Source: Tubulanus polymorphus
Lineage: Eukaryota > Nemertea > Palaeonemertea > Tubulaniformes > Tubulanidae
Direction of reading: 5' to 3'
Length of the DNA stretch: 64,000 nucleotides
Assembly: GCF_964204645.1 (NCBI RefSeq)
Contig: NC_134036.1
Span: 6,521,600 to 6,585,599, forward strand
Shown here in pieces: positions 49,480 to 59,300 of this stretch. Both the position numbers and the translations under genes were made by a program. The notes below the pieces were generated by a model that was not told where the DNA came from, did no database searches, and worked only from the letters and a program-made list of their open reading frames with translations. Every line of letters begins with the position of its first letter. Positions within the stretch are counted from its first letter, which is position 1.

Positions 49480-50470
49480 AACCAGTTAAATGTTTATCTC
49501 TGGACTGTTGTATATCTTTTTTATGTTGATTTCAGTCTTGATTGGTATCAGAAATCAATATAAATATCGTAAAATATTCAATCCGAGCACAAAGTGTAGA
49601 CAATAAACTTCTCGAGTTACTGCAGACACAGCGCAATGGCCTTTGTGTCCTCATAAGGCATCTTTGCTGATTCCAATAAAACAAGAACTGGTTGATGAAA
49701 TGTCGAAATTTTTAAAAAAATATCTTGAAAAATCAAGGTTTTACAGGGTTCCAAACCCGTTGCTATGCGTATCCAAGGACAAATGAATTTGCCAATTTTT
49801 TTTCAAAATCAAATTTTAGCATAGAAAATCATTTTTTTCTTATCCAAACCACCAGAATATGATAATTAACAGTCTTAACTAGTTAATACTTCCCAAAATT
49901 GAAAAATCATAATAATTTTACTTTTCTTCGATTTGTGGGGTACTACCACCTTAAGGCTAAATTCTATGTGACAAAAACAGTCATGACAGTAAGGTTGCTG
50001 CTCCTTGCCAAAAGTCGAGTGGGAGAGTCGGTATTTTAAGAATGCCGATTCTTTCTATAAAAGGGACCCGCATCTTGAGAGAGCAGACACTCAAGACACT
50101 CAAAAGACACTCGATAGAGATTCGATAGTTACTTGTTAAAAGCTTGTTTGGGACTTAATTCAGGACGGGTTACCAGCAGGTGAGTGCAATAGAAATTTAG
50201 AGCTAGGATTTGGATTGTGTTAAACTAAAGAGCTGAGTTTAAATATTAAGGTAAATAAATTCATCTTGTATTGTTATATCCATTCAAAATTTCCGGTATT
50301 CTAGTTTTACTTGGGTTTGTGCGCGGACACATTCTCTCGCCAGGGACCGATTATTGCTTATATTATTATACGACTAAGGAGAGGATTGTGACCGGCGTAT
50401 CAGTATAACACACGAGTCCATATTCAAAGGATCCATCATACACACCATTTTTATATATAAAGGATTTATA

Positions 50471-51204
50471 ATGGATTCTGTAGAATTTTTCGGTAAGCAA
50501 CAATATCTTTTCTCTTTTTTATTTGTATTTTTTTCAAGTTCTACTTCTATACTTTTTACTTCTAAACCCTTTTTTCATTACAATAGGTATCCTGAATCCA
50601 TTTTTTCCTAATTGAGCTTATTTGGTACTAAATATGCTGTTTGGCTTTATCGCCACGCAGCCCGGTAAGACCAATCAACTAAATATCACTATCATTTATG
50701 ATTTTCAGATATCAATTTCACAATCTTTTACTTTTTCAACCATTGGTAACAAAATTATTTCAATTTAGGTGACCGATACCGGTTACTGGAAATAATACTG
50801 GGGGCGATTACCGAAATCCGTACATCGGATCCAGGTATAGAACTAATATTAATTTATTCAGTTACTGAATTTCTTCACTCGCCAATTCGTAGCAATTCGC
50901 TTCATAACCATATTTACAATTTTAACATAACCATAACATTTCAAATTATAATAAATACACAATTGTTACTTAAATCCAACTTTCAGCCTCATCTGTGCCT
51001 GGACGTGCCCCCAGGGCCCAAACTCCTGTCCCTTTCGTGGGCACGCGGAAGAGCAAACGAAAGAGCAAGGGGAAGTCAAGCAGCTTCCCTACACGTCATC
51101 ATCCCTATTCCCGACCTCTCAACCCGTCATCAAGTTCGGGTGTAGATCCTGTACCGTCTGGTTCAGGTCTACAGCCCCTACAGTTGATCAGGGATGATGA
51201 CTGA
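50471..51204 (+). CDS. Small four-exon gene, family member 1 (type A)
   Basis: Predicted exons 50,471-50,492 (22 nt), 50,617-50,664 (48 nt), 50,769-50,834 (66 nt) and 50,987-51,204 join in phase 1 throughout with GT-AG borders, giving 117 residues. The N-terminal part reads MDSVEFFAYLVLNMLFGF then IATQPGDRYRLLEIILGAIT, a predicted pair of amphipathic helices. The last exon is basic and serine/proline-rich (GTRKSKRKSKGK, a likely nuclear localisation signal) and ends DDD then TGA. The stop sits in the first unit of the downstream minisatellite. Exons 1-3 match three other loci in this window in size, phase and residues, which is the main evidence that it is real. I do not recognise the protein family. 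Confidence 0.65.
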
Positions 51205-51944
51205 GGGTACAGTACAATCAGTTTGTAAGGGGGGAGATGACTGAGGTTACAATGCAATCAGTCTGCAAGGAGAGATGACTGAGGGTACAGTACAATCAGT
51301 ATGCAAGGGGAGATGACTGAGGGTACAGTACAATCAGTCTGTAAGGGGAGATGACTGATGGTACAGCACAATCAGTCTACAAGGAGAGATGACTGAGGGT
51401 ACAGTGCAATCAGTATGCATGGGGAGATGACTGAGGGTACAGTACAATCAGTCTGCAAGGAGAGATGACTGAGGGTACAGTACAATCAGTATGCAAGGGG
51501 AGATGACTGAGGGTACAGTACAATCAGTTTGTGAGGGGATATCACTGAGGGTCCAGTACAATAAGTCTGTAAGGGGAGATTGCTGATGGTACAGTACAAT
51601 CATTCTGCAAGGAGAAATGACTGAGGGTACAGTACAATCAGTCTGCAAGGAGAGATGACTGAGGGTACAGTACAATCAGTCTGCAAGGGGAGATAGATGA
51701 CTGAGGGTACAGTACAATCAGTTTGTAAGGGGAGATGACTGAGGGTACAGCACAATCAGTCTGCAAGGGGAGATGACTGAGGTTACAGCACAATCAGTCT
51801 GCAAGGGGAGATAGATGACTGAGGGTACAGTACAATCAGTTTGTAAGGGGATATCACTGAGGGTACAGTACAACCAGTATGCAATGGGAGATGACTGAGG
51901 GTACAGTACAATCAGTATGCAAGGGGAGATGACTGAGGGTATGT
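51193..51944. repeat. Minisatellite array 1, about 36-39-bp unit
   Basis: About 20 imperfect copies of a unit such as GGGGAGATGACTGAGGGTAC followed by AGTACAATCAGTCTGCAA. Variants include GATATCACTGAGGGTCC. The array begins on the stop codon of the small gene (GATGACTGA) and ends at GGGTATGTTGTGG, where the CRE-rich block starts. Long open frames on the minus strand here are repeat artefacts. Confidence 0.95.
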
Positions 51945-51945
51945 T

Positions 51946-52560
51946 GTGGGGTTTTTTTTCCCAGTGTCGTGTGTTGACCACCTGTGTTGTTTGCGTTTCA
52001 CCAGCGTAGTTCCTTGGGGTTCTTCTCATAAAATAACTACAACTAGCTTTCTTCTACCGATCCAGATCTTTATTCTTTATACTCTCTTCTTACAATCTTT
52101 CTAGCACGTCTCCTCTAGTTCTAACCACTAGCTCAACCGACCTAGCTCTACCGACCCAGCTTTTATCGACCATACTCCATTAAAACCCTCCCTTTTTATA
52201 CTTATTCTTCCTTCGCTCGTGACGTATATTTCCACACCGCTTGGCATCATAGCCTGTGACGTATTATCGTATTACTACAGTTCTACTTGCCATGTAAATC
52301 ATTTCTACGTGTGTTATACGTCACGAGCGCTAAATTTTTAACTCAACTTTCTAGAGCTCAAGGCTGCTGCTATAACAAGCTTTCCCACGTAGACACCTAC
52401 GTCACTCCACCTATCTTCTATGCTTCTCTCTTATGTGTGACGTAAGTATTCACGTAGGTTGTCTGCTTACCGCAACTACTGCCTTGAACTCCGGCTTTTT
52501 TTCCGGTTGTTTAAATAGGTAATTTATTCCTCCAAAACCATCCCCCTTTCCAGACGATTG
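51946..52560 (+). promoter_or_regulatory. CRE-rich repeat block, copy 1
   Basis: It contains five TGACGTA/TACGTCA sites (about 52,218, 52,257, 52,317, 52,391 and 52,438), resembling CRE/ATF bZIP sites. CGCTCGTGACGTATA and TATACGTCACGAGCG form an exact inverted pair about 100 bp apart. The same block recurs at 54,256, 58,560 (diverged), 61,985, and inverted at 1,850 and 24,947. It precedes small gene 2 by about 450 bp, so it may be its distal promoter. It may equally be the 3' part of the preceding gene module. Confidence 0.6.
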
Positions 52561-52564
52561 GACC

Positions 52565-52943
52565 CCCAATTGCAAAAAAATTACTGGCCCGTTTGCATTT
52601 CCGAAGATTTTTGTTCAAATTTTTGTTTTGTTAAAAGAGCCGCAGCCAGCAAAAGTGCAAAATCAGTACCCCTTACTTTGATGAACAATTTTTTTTTCTA
52701 ACAACTTCTTTCACCTCTTGAACTTTATCGTAAGGTAATAAAAATGGTACTTCATGATAAATGATATAACAATCTTGCAACTGATGCACATAAATTTTCA
52801 ACATCTGGATGGTAGAGAGAGAAAAAAAACCCTTTATTTTTTTTCCTTCTGACCAGCAACGATAACATTACACCTGGCCAGAAAGTCACCCTTGATACTG
52901 AGTACAATTCCGATCTCTTAAACATTTTACTTCCATCCGCCAT
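52565..52943 (-). pseudogene. Conserved minus-strand ORF block, head-to-head with small gene 2
   Basis: It starts at ATG 52,943 (MADGSKMFKRSELYSVS), 41 bp from the ATG of the oppositely oriented small gene. Segments such as LPYDKVQEVKEVVRKK and EQKSSEMQTG are recognisable and recur at 62,600-63,010. Frame changes at poly-A/T runs break the reading in both copies. It is either a decayed divergent gene or transcribed leader sequence with chance ORFs. No domain is recognised. Confidence 0.35.
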
Positions 52944-52983
52944 ATAGACAAAACCATCATCACCATCCGGATTAGCATTTACA

Positions 52984-54281
52984 ATGGACCCAATAGAGTT
53001 TTTCGGTAAGCAACTTATTTTAGATACTTTAAACTAACACACCAATAATTCTGTACAGTTTTATCGTTACATGCGATAATACATTTATGCGCCACTCTTG
53101 CACTTTGTTATTTTAATCGGTCACATCGACCCTGATAAGATCTATCAACCCATGCCTTACTTCTAAAAATGTGAACAATTTAATACTAGAAAAACCTTGA
53201 ATTTTAACAATATTAGTCATGTAACTATAATTATTAATCGTAAATACGTTAATTGCACCTCAGTCCATTCCATTACCGTTGTATTATAATATGCAACAAT
53301 ACTTTTATATATACTATTCTTTTTTTTCTCCATTATATATGTTAATCATCATTACCAAGGTACTGTACGGCAACGTACTAATACTGTGCTTCAAAGCATG
53401 AAGTATATAAGATTAGAAACCTCAAAATTAACAACATATATATCCCATTCTGTCATATTTTTTTTTTCATATCAGCCTCACTGGTCCTACACATGCTGTA
53501 TGGCTTCATACTAGCGCAGCCCGGTAAGACTTCTTAATTCATTTTATGTACTAAAAAACAATTTATAATTGCTTTTCTAACATACTTTTGTAACGCAGGC
53601 GATCGACAGAAATTATTAAATATAATTCGGGCTGCCACTACTGACTTACGCGCCACTTTTTCAGGTATACATTCTATATATCTTTCTTTATAACTATAGT
53701 TCATACGTATTTATTTATTCATTTCGTATACCATTAGTTATATCAGGGAAGTGTGATGAGATGATGATGCGCATCACACTTCCCTGGTTATATGTTCTAA
53801 TTCTAATAACTATACAATCGCAACGCCACGAACACAATTCCACATGTTACCTGTACATACATTGTTTATTTACTTAGGGCTCTCAGTTCCATTCACCCCT
53901 CCCCCAACACGAGGGCAACATACGGCGCGGCAAAGGGGCACGGGATGGGGGCAACCAAGCGGCGGCACCCTCCGCATGCACCCCTATTTCCGTCGTACTA
54001 ACGCGCCCACAGACCGGAGCGTGGACCCCTCACCCTCCGGTCTGGGGCCACAGTCTCTACCCCATAACCGCATGTCTTCATCCCCCAGTACCTCTTCTCC
54101 CAATCCAACTCTCTTCCTCGACCTCTCTCAGCACCCCCTCCTATCACTTGGAGTTCCCGATTCCCCTCCTGTACCTGATTCCCCTTTTTTACCTGATTCC
54201 CATTCCAAATATCCCATTCTTCACATCCCTGATACCCCTGCCAGCCCTTCTGCAAGCAGCACCTCTAGTTCTAACCACTAG
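52984..54281 (+). CDS. Small four-exon gene, family member 2 (type B)
   Basis: Exons 52,984-53,005 (22 nt), 53,476-53,523 (48 nt), 53,599-53,664 (66 nt) and 53,878-54,281 join in phase 1 to encode 179 residues. The N-terminal part reads MDPIEFFASLVLHMLYGF then ILAQPGDRQKLLNIIRAATT and DLRATFSG. The last exon is long and proline/serine-rich (RMHPYFRR, VDPSPSGLGPQSL, repeated PDSP/PDTP) and shares HPY...VDPxPSGxGxQ with member 1, so exon 4 is homologous although its tail differs. The final residues TSSSNH and the TAG lie inside a copy of the CRE-rich repeat block. Intron 3 carries a 43-bp hAT-like insertion absent from member 4. Function unknown; the tail suggests a disordered, perhaps regulatory, protein. 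Confidence 0.65.
53744..53786. mobile_element. 43-bp hAT-like micro-MITE with 7-bp TSD
   Basis: Its ends CAGGGAAGTGTGATG and CATCACACTTCCCTG are perfect inverted repeats around a short ATGATGATG-type loop. GTTATAT flanks it on both sides (53,737-53,743 and 53,787-53,793). The paralogous intron in member 4 has a single GTTATAT at about 63,802, an empty site. CAGGG ends with a 7-8-bp duplication are typical of hAT elements. Confidence 0.85.
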
Positions 54282-54690
54282 CTCAACCGACCTAGCTCTA
54301 CCGACCCAGCTTTTTCGACCACACTCCATTAAAACCCTTCCTTTTCATACTTATTCTTCATTCGCTCGTGACGTATATTTCCACACCACTTGGGATCATA
54401 GCCAGTGACGTATTATCATATTAATACAGTTCTACTGGCTACGTAAATCATTTCTACATGTGTTATACGTCACGAGCGCTAAATTTATAACTCAACTTTC
54501 TAGAGCTCAAGGCTGCTGCTATAACAAGCTTTCCCACGTAGATACCTACGTCACTCTCACCTAAATTCTATGCTTCTCTCTTATGTGTGACGTAAGTATT
54601 CACGTAGGTTGCCTGCTTACTGCAACTACTGCCTTGAACTCCGGCTTATTTTCCCGTTGTCTAAATAGGTAATTTATTAGGGGAGATTAG
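54256..54690 (+). repeat. CRE-rich repeat block, copy 2 (partial)
   Basis: It begins inside the last codons of small gene 2 (CACCTCTAGTTCTAACCACTAG) and continues parallel to 52,120-52,520 with the TGACGTA sites kept. It ends near GGTAATTTATTAGGGGAGA, where a single minisatellite-like unit is attached. Confidence 0.8.
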
Positions 54691-54954
54691 GTAAGGGGAG
54701 ATGACTGAGGTGAACTCAACCGTAAAGCAATAAAGCATAATGTCATCTTCATCAGCAATATCTCTGCTAAAAATATACCTATTTATATATAATAAATACG
54801 ATTCCCAATCTTTAGTTAGCGTTGATCCACAGCTAGATTTTCGTAGTATTTGAAAATGTTTCGTAGTATTTAGAAATGTTCTTAATGTTGTTTCCGTATG
54901 CGTGGGGGTTACGTTAAAGCCGTCAGACAAGAACGTACTAGTAGTAAGAATTAC
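54691..54954. repeat. Fragment of a small-gene upstream region
   Basis: GAACTCAACCGTAAAGCAATAAAGCATAATG and the following bases match 59,595-59,680 upstream of small gene 3. No exon follows, so this is a truncated module left by rearrangement. Confidence 0.55.
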
Positions 54955-56398
54955 GAAAGTTCTTGTTTGATGCTTTCATCTATCAACGCAAACCATAAAT
55001 CAGTCTATAAACAACAATTCTTTCTCGGTTCTTCTGCTGTGAGATCTGGCAAACATTCAGAAAATCTTTATATAAAACTTTTAAATACTTGGAACCATAT
55101 TTGGTTGGGTCGGAACAATGGAGTGTATTGATCCGCAGCAAGATTCCGTAGTAACTAAAAAAATGTTTGTAATGATGGTTTTTTGTTTGCGTTGGTGGTT
55201 TCTTTATGGGTATCAGACAGCAAACGATGTGTGCAAGTTGTTGTTTGATGCTTTGATCTATCAGCGCTGACAATAAATCAGCCAGGGGTAAAAATAATTC
55301 TTTCTCGGTTCTTGTGCTGCGATATCTGGCAAACATTCAGAATTATTTTTAAACTTAAGGATAGACGGAACTGTAATTGGTTGGGTCGGAACGATGAGGT
55401 GCTTTGATAATGTGGTTTGTGCAGGGATCTCGCTGTTACTTCTTGATACTCCCGACTACTTTCTATAAAAGGAAGAACCGGAAGTATAGGAAGACATTGT
55501 TGTTTTGCTTTATCCTGTATTATAATAGAGTTAGTTAAATTATAAATGAAAATTGGTATAATAAGTATAGGATGATTTTAGATTTGATAATTAATTACAT
55601 TGTATTTCTGAATCAAAAGTTTACTATTGTTAATTGGAAAAAGAAACGATGAGTTTGTTCCATAATCTAGGTGAAAACTAAGTTTTGAAAATATATCTAA
55701 ATTAAGTATCCTGGATGTTAATTAAGGACAAGACCTTTATAATCGCTTAAGTTTTATGGAAGTTTAATGGTGGCAAATATCAATACTAGCTCTCTAAGGT
55801 TTCTGTTGGTGTACATGTCTGTTGGTAACTCGTAGAGAATAGCTGCTCTCTCAACGATGATGAGTAGGGAGTGAGTAAATCAAAGCGCGTCATGACAGGA
55901 GGGTTGGAAAGAAAAGTTACTTTGGCAAATCAGTTTCTCAAATAATTTTAGATTAGCGAATCATTAAGGCTAATTCTACATGTCCAAAACCGTCATGACA
56001 GCTAGGTTGCTGCTCCTTGCCAAAAGTCGAACGGGAGAGTCGGCATTCTAGGAATGCCGATCTTTTCCATAAAAGAGGCCCGCAGTCTTGAGAAAGCAGA
56101 CTTACCAGGGACGCTCGTTAAGATACTTGAGATTTGGGTGGAAATACCAGAATTAAGACGGGTTGCCAACAGTAGTGTACGATAGGAATTTGGAGTTAGG
56201 AATTGGACTGTGTACTATCTGGAGATATTACTATCATCAAGGTAAATAAAATCTATATTATTATTATTATATTCAATCAGAATTTCGGCATTTTAGTTTA
56301 ATTATTTGGGTTTGTGCACGGACACGTTCTCTCGCCAGGGACCGATCTTTACGTTTTTATATTCAACGATTAAGGAGAGGATTGTGAGCGGTGTATCA
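54955..56398 (+). mobile_element. LTR-like repeat copy b, with a partial repeat before it
   Basis: 54,955-55,140 repeats the left part of the element (TTTGATGCTTTCATCTATC...). The full copy 55,236-56,398 matches copy a without the DNA transposon, and at 55,966 shows the empty TTAA site. It has a TATA-like CATAAAAG at about 56,067, AATAAA at about 56,244 and ends GGATTGTGAGCGGTGTATCA. Confidence 0.65.
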
Positions 56399-57362
56399 GT
56401 ATTTATAATGAGGCTCGTGAAGGGATCACGCTGATACTTGATGATATTCCCGGCTACTTTCCGTAAAAGGAAAAACCGGAAGTTTAGGAAGATGTGGTTG
56501 TTTTGCTTATTCTGTATTAAAATAGAATTAGTTAAATTGTAGATAAAATAATTAGTATAAGTATTTCAAATAATTTAAGAATTGATAATCAATCACAATG
56601 TATTCCGATCGTAGTTAGTTATAATAATTAAAAAAGAAACAATGAATTTGTACTGTAATTAGAAAAGAAAACAAAGTTTTGAAAAGATATTTAATTTGAG
56701 TAATCTATATGTTGTTTAAGAACAAATTGTTAATAATCGCTAATGTTTTAGAAAAATTAATTTGTGTTAAATGTTAAAACTAGCTGTCTGAAGTTTCTGT
56801 TGTCTGTATGCGCTCGTTGGTAATTCACAGATAATAGCTGCTCTCTCAACAACGACTAGCAAGGAGTGAGTAAATCACAACGCGTCATGACAGGAGGGTT
56901 GGAAGAAAAAGTTTATATCAGCAAATCAGTTTCTAAAAAAAACCTTTAGATCAGCAAATCAGTAGGGCTAAATTTTCCGTAACTAAAAACGGTCATGACA
57001 GTTGGGTAGCTGCTCCTTGCCGAAAAGCGGAAGACCCTGCGTGGGAGAATCGGAATTCTGAGAATGCCGGTTCTTTCTACAAAAGGGGGCCGCTATCGAG
57101 AGGGAGGGCAGAATCTGTACCTTAGTAAGACGAGTGTCGACAGCAGGACAGGAGAAGCTTCGGAACGATAGGGATTCATATACAATAGGGATTAGGAAAA
57201 TCATTCTTTGTTCAACGTAAATAAAATATATTATCTTCAAGATTATCATCCGGTATTTCAATTTATTCATTCGGATTTGTGCACGGACACGTTCTCTCGC
57301 CAGGGCCTTACTCAAGTATTTTATAGATAACGATTAAAAAGAGGATTGTGACCGGTGTATCA
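56399..57362 (+). mobile_element. LTR-like repeat copy c, upstream of a PBS-like site
   Basis: It begins mid-element (GAGGCTCGTGAAGGGATCAC, matching about 46,590 and 55,415) directly after copy b and continues to GGATTGTGACCGGTGTATCA. CAAAAGG promoter-like and AATAAA (about 57,221) signals are present. The next bases (57,364-57,377, TGGTGCCGAAACCG) look like a tRNA primer-binding site, so this copy is the best candidate for a 5' LTR joined to internal sequence. Confidence 0.6.
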
Positions 57363-57363
57363 C

Positions 57364-57377
57364 TGGTGCCGAAACCG
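57364..57377 (+). other. Candidate retroelement primer-binding site
   Basis: TGGTGCCGAAACCG begins with TGG, the complement of a tRNA CCA end, two nucleotides from the LTR-like terminal CA. Copies a, b and d of the LTR lack it and run straight into other DNA. Confidence 0.5.
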
Positions 57378-57390
57378 TATTGATTAATTA

Positions 57391-57972
57391 TTGTGTCGAG
57401 CTTTTATTACTTGTAATTTATTAATTTTAATGGTTCGAATTTTTACTTGTTCACACTGTGGTTCGAAGAACGCATTCTCAAAGAAGCGCCGCACTCCAGT
57501 AAACAGGCCGACACAGGCATTGTGGGATTCGAACCCACCCCGTGCACGACCATTTCAGATCCCGGAGGAGTATCGGGAACCATTGTGGGATTCGAACCCA
57601 CCGATTAAGCCTTTCGAAATACCGGAAGAGCACCGGGAGCCTTTGTGGGATTCAAACCCACCGATTCCAAAGGCATTAGGTTTGATTGAAGATAATCAGG
57701 AGCCATTGTGGGATACGAACCCACCGCTTACCTCGGTCTCCCCCGCTGAGCCCTTGTGGGAACCAAACCCACGTGCTACACAGCACGAGGCGCCAGCTCT
57801 GGTCACCTTTGGGGATTCGAACCCCTCGGAACGCCGGCGCAGAGTACGGCTGGTAAAGGTGCAAGACAAGTTCGACCCGTTCTGGGTACACTTTTTTCGG
57901 GATTTCGCGAACCCTTACGACTTCATTTTTGGGGATGAAGACGCGAATGGTTACTTTCTTTGCTCAGCCTAA
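57391..57972 (+). CDS. 193-codon ORF with repeated LWDSNPP motifs
   Basis: An open frame follows the PBS-like site. The likely start is the internal MVRIFTCSHCGSKN, which carries a CxxC pair. Then come six in-frame repeats of REPLWDSNPP-type sequence (LWDSNPP three times, then LWDTNPP, LWEPNP, FGDSNPS) spaced 48-63 nt, each preceded by an IPEEYREP-like phrase in the first repeats. The tail reads FWVHFFRDFANPYDFIFGDE. At DNA level each motif is GTGGGATTCGAACCCAC or a stem-compensated variant, the inverse of a tRNA T-arm. Position suggests a small gag-like or accessory protein of the LTR element. I recognise no family. A diverged paralogue follows at 58,172. Confidence 0.5.
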   Translation: MCRAFITCNLLILMVRIFTCSHCGSKNAFSKKRRTPVNRPTQALWDSNPPRARPFQIPEEYREPLWDSNPPIKPFEIPEEHREPLWDSNPPIPKALGLIEDNQEPLWDTNPPLTSVSPAEPLWEPNPRATQHEAPALVTFGDSNPSERRRRVRLVKVQDKFDPFWVHFFRDFANPYDFIFGDEDANGYFLCSA

Positions 57973-58364
57973 ATAGAGTTGGCTAGAGGGCGTCAATTTT
58001 CTTAATATTATCATTCTAGTATTCAATTGTTAATTAATTATTTATTACTATTTTTAAATTGGTTTAATATTATCATTTAAGTATTTAATTATTGATTAAT
58101 GATTTAATTATTATACAACCAGATTTAACTTATAATTGGTTTGCTATTTTAATATTTTACTATTGTTATACATGTCGGTTGGGTTGAAGTGTGGTCACTG
58201 CGGGGCTACGGTTTATAAAACACATACACTTGCCCCAGCTCCCAAGTCTAGTTGGGAAATACCGGCTCACCTAAGGGAGCCGCTGTGAGAATCGAACCCA
58301 CCCAGCATTAAAGGTACCACCACCGTCGGGGCTGTGGGACAGCCAGTGAGGGACTCGAACCCTC
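57522..58364. repeat. Eight T-arm-like hairpins (antisense B-box motifs)
   Basis: 17-nt hairpins lie at 57,522, 57,585, 57,645, 57,708, 57,756, 57,810, 58,285 and 58,348. Most are 5-bp stems around an ATTCGAA-type loop. On the minus strand they read GTGGG-TTCGAAT-CCCAC, matching the tRNA T-arm and B-box consensus GGTTCGANTCC. Variants keep the stem (GAGGG...CCCTC at 58,348, GGGG...CCCC at 57,811, a G-U wobble at 58,285). They coincide with the codons for W-D/E-S-N-P-P. Confidence 0.75.
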
Positions 58365-58488
58365 CACCCGGTGGATTAACCGATAGCGATACGTCTTTCT
58401 GGGATCAGGGGGATTTTAGTTTGTGCGCTATCCCTGATCACAACATATTGGTAGCCGACAGGTCGCGGGTATACGGCTACTTTGAGTG
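58172..58488 (+). pseudogene. Second W(D/E)SNPP ORF, interrupted by TGA
   Basis: The frame starts MSVGLKCGHCGATVYK (again a CxxC) and reads WEIPAHLREPL, then TGA at 58,286-58,288 where the first ORF has TGG (Trp). It continues in the same frame as ESNPPSIKG, later VRDSNPP and a tail ending VYGYFE before a final TGA. Layout matches 57,391-57,972, so this is a tandem paralogue with one nonsense change. Confidence 0.5.
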
Positions 58489-58559
58489 ACTTTGAGGGAT
58501 TCTAGATTGCTTAACACTTGATGATCATACATTTTCTTTCTATTAATATTATTATCAAT

Positions 58560-59300
58560 TGTTTATGTCGGGCCGATAACGGTAAGGGTAACAACCAAAC
58601 GCCGTAGCGCTGGTTATTTGGGTGCTGTTGTGGTGTTGAATTTTGAGGTTGTCCGCTTCTGTTGTGATCTCTACCACTGTTATGGTTGCGTTTCTCTATC
58701 AGCGATGTCGTGCAGGATCTGTCTTAAGGCCAGGTCTTTCTTCCCAGTTCTTGACTTTGGCTCCCGTATATAACTTAACTACTTCTTAAATTATATATTC
58801 GTTTATTATCTCTTAACTCGTTGTTTACAGATTCTTCCCCGGAGCTCAACTCCCGTGCTTACTAAAAACCCCCTTATTTATCTAACTTTCTCTTGTATAA
58901 CCGGTGCAGGAGCTCTTCTATACATGGCTTGGAATTCATTGCTTGTGATGTATTTATACGTCACAACATTCCTCCCTATTTATATAACTTTAACGTGTGC
59001 AGGTCCTCTTCCACACATGGCTTGGAATTCATTGCTTGTGACGTATTTATACGTCACAACATTCCTTCCATCCATGTATGGGCGCTGACGTATCTGCACA
59101 CGTCATAATTTTCTATAAATATATTTCCGCACTCAACGGAGCGCATAACCGGACCATATTAGCTCTTCCTACGTTGACACATACGTCACTTCCAGACTTG
59201 TTTATTTATATAATTTCTATTTATGTTCATGTACGACGTACATATCCAGGCAGGTTGTCTGGTAACTGTACTGCTGGCCATGAACTCCCGCTTCTGTATA
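58560..59300 (+). repeat. CRE-rich repeat block, strongly diverged copy
   Basis: Order and landmarks follow the other blocks (GTTGTGGTGTTG..., TTTATTATCTCTTAACTC, GGCAGGTTGTCTGGTAACTG, CCATGAACTCC), but most bases have changed. TTGTGACGTATTTATACGTCACAA (nearly palindromic) occurs at about 59,036, with a related copy at about 58,945. ACGTCAT is at about 59,104, ATACGTCAC at about 59,182 and GACGTAC at about 59,235, so the TGACGT sites outlast their surroundings. Confidence 0.6.

Larger units (their letters stand above)
47124..49950. mobile_element. Intact TTAA-targeted DNA transposon (2,827 bp)
   Basis: Both ends carry the same 20-bp inverted repeat GGTGGTAGTACCCCACAAAT. Direct TTAA duplications flank it (47,120-47,123 and 49,951-49,954). 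The uninterrupted repeat at 55,966 reads CATTAAGGCTAA, which is the expected empty site with one TTAA. The element holds one long transposase gene on the minus strand and a 23-bp perfect internal inverted repeat near its left end. A TTAA target with a DDE transposase of this type fits a Kolobok- or piggyBac-like insertion mode; Kolobok is my preferred reading. Perfect ends and an open gene suggest recent activity. Confidence 0.92.
46396..50402 (+). mobile_element. LTR-like repeat copy a, interrupted by a DNA transposon
   Basis: Sequence 46,415-47,119 plus 49,951-50,402 matches the copy at 55,236-56,398. The right part shows LTR-like promoter and polyadenylation features: TATAAAAG at 50,056, AATAAA at about 50,253 and an end at GGATTGTGACCGGCGTATCA. 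The transposon at 47,124-49,950 splits it at a TTAA. No internal retroelement genes follow. Sequence from 50,403 matches the upstream region of a small gene instead, so this is a solo or truncated LTR. Confidence 0.65.

Noticed and set aside
51448-52029. Minus-strand open frames of 75 and 103 codons (and 61,887-62,087) rich in CTVPSVISPC
   Set aside because: They are translations of the minisatellite unit, which lacks stops in one frame. No independent coding evidence.
57522-58364. Real tRNA genes on the minus strand
   Set aside because: Only T-arm-like hairpins are present. No acceptor, D-arm or anticodon arm could be placed at the right distances.
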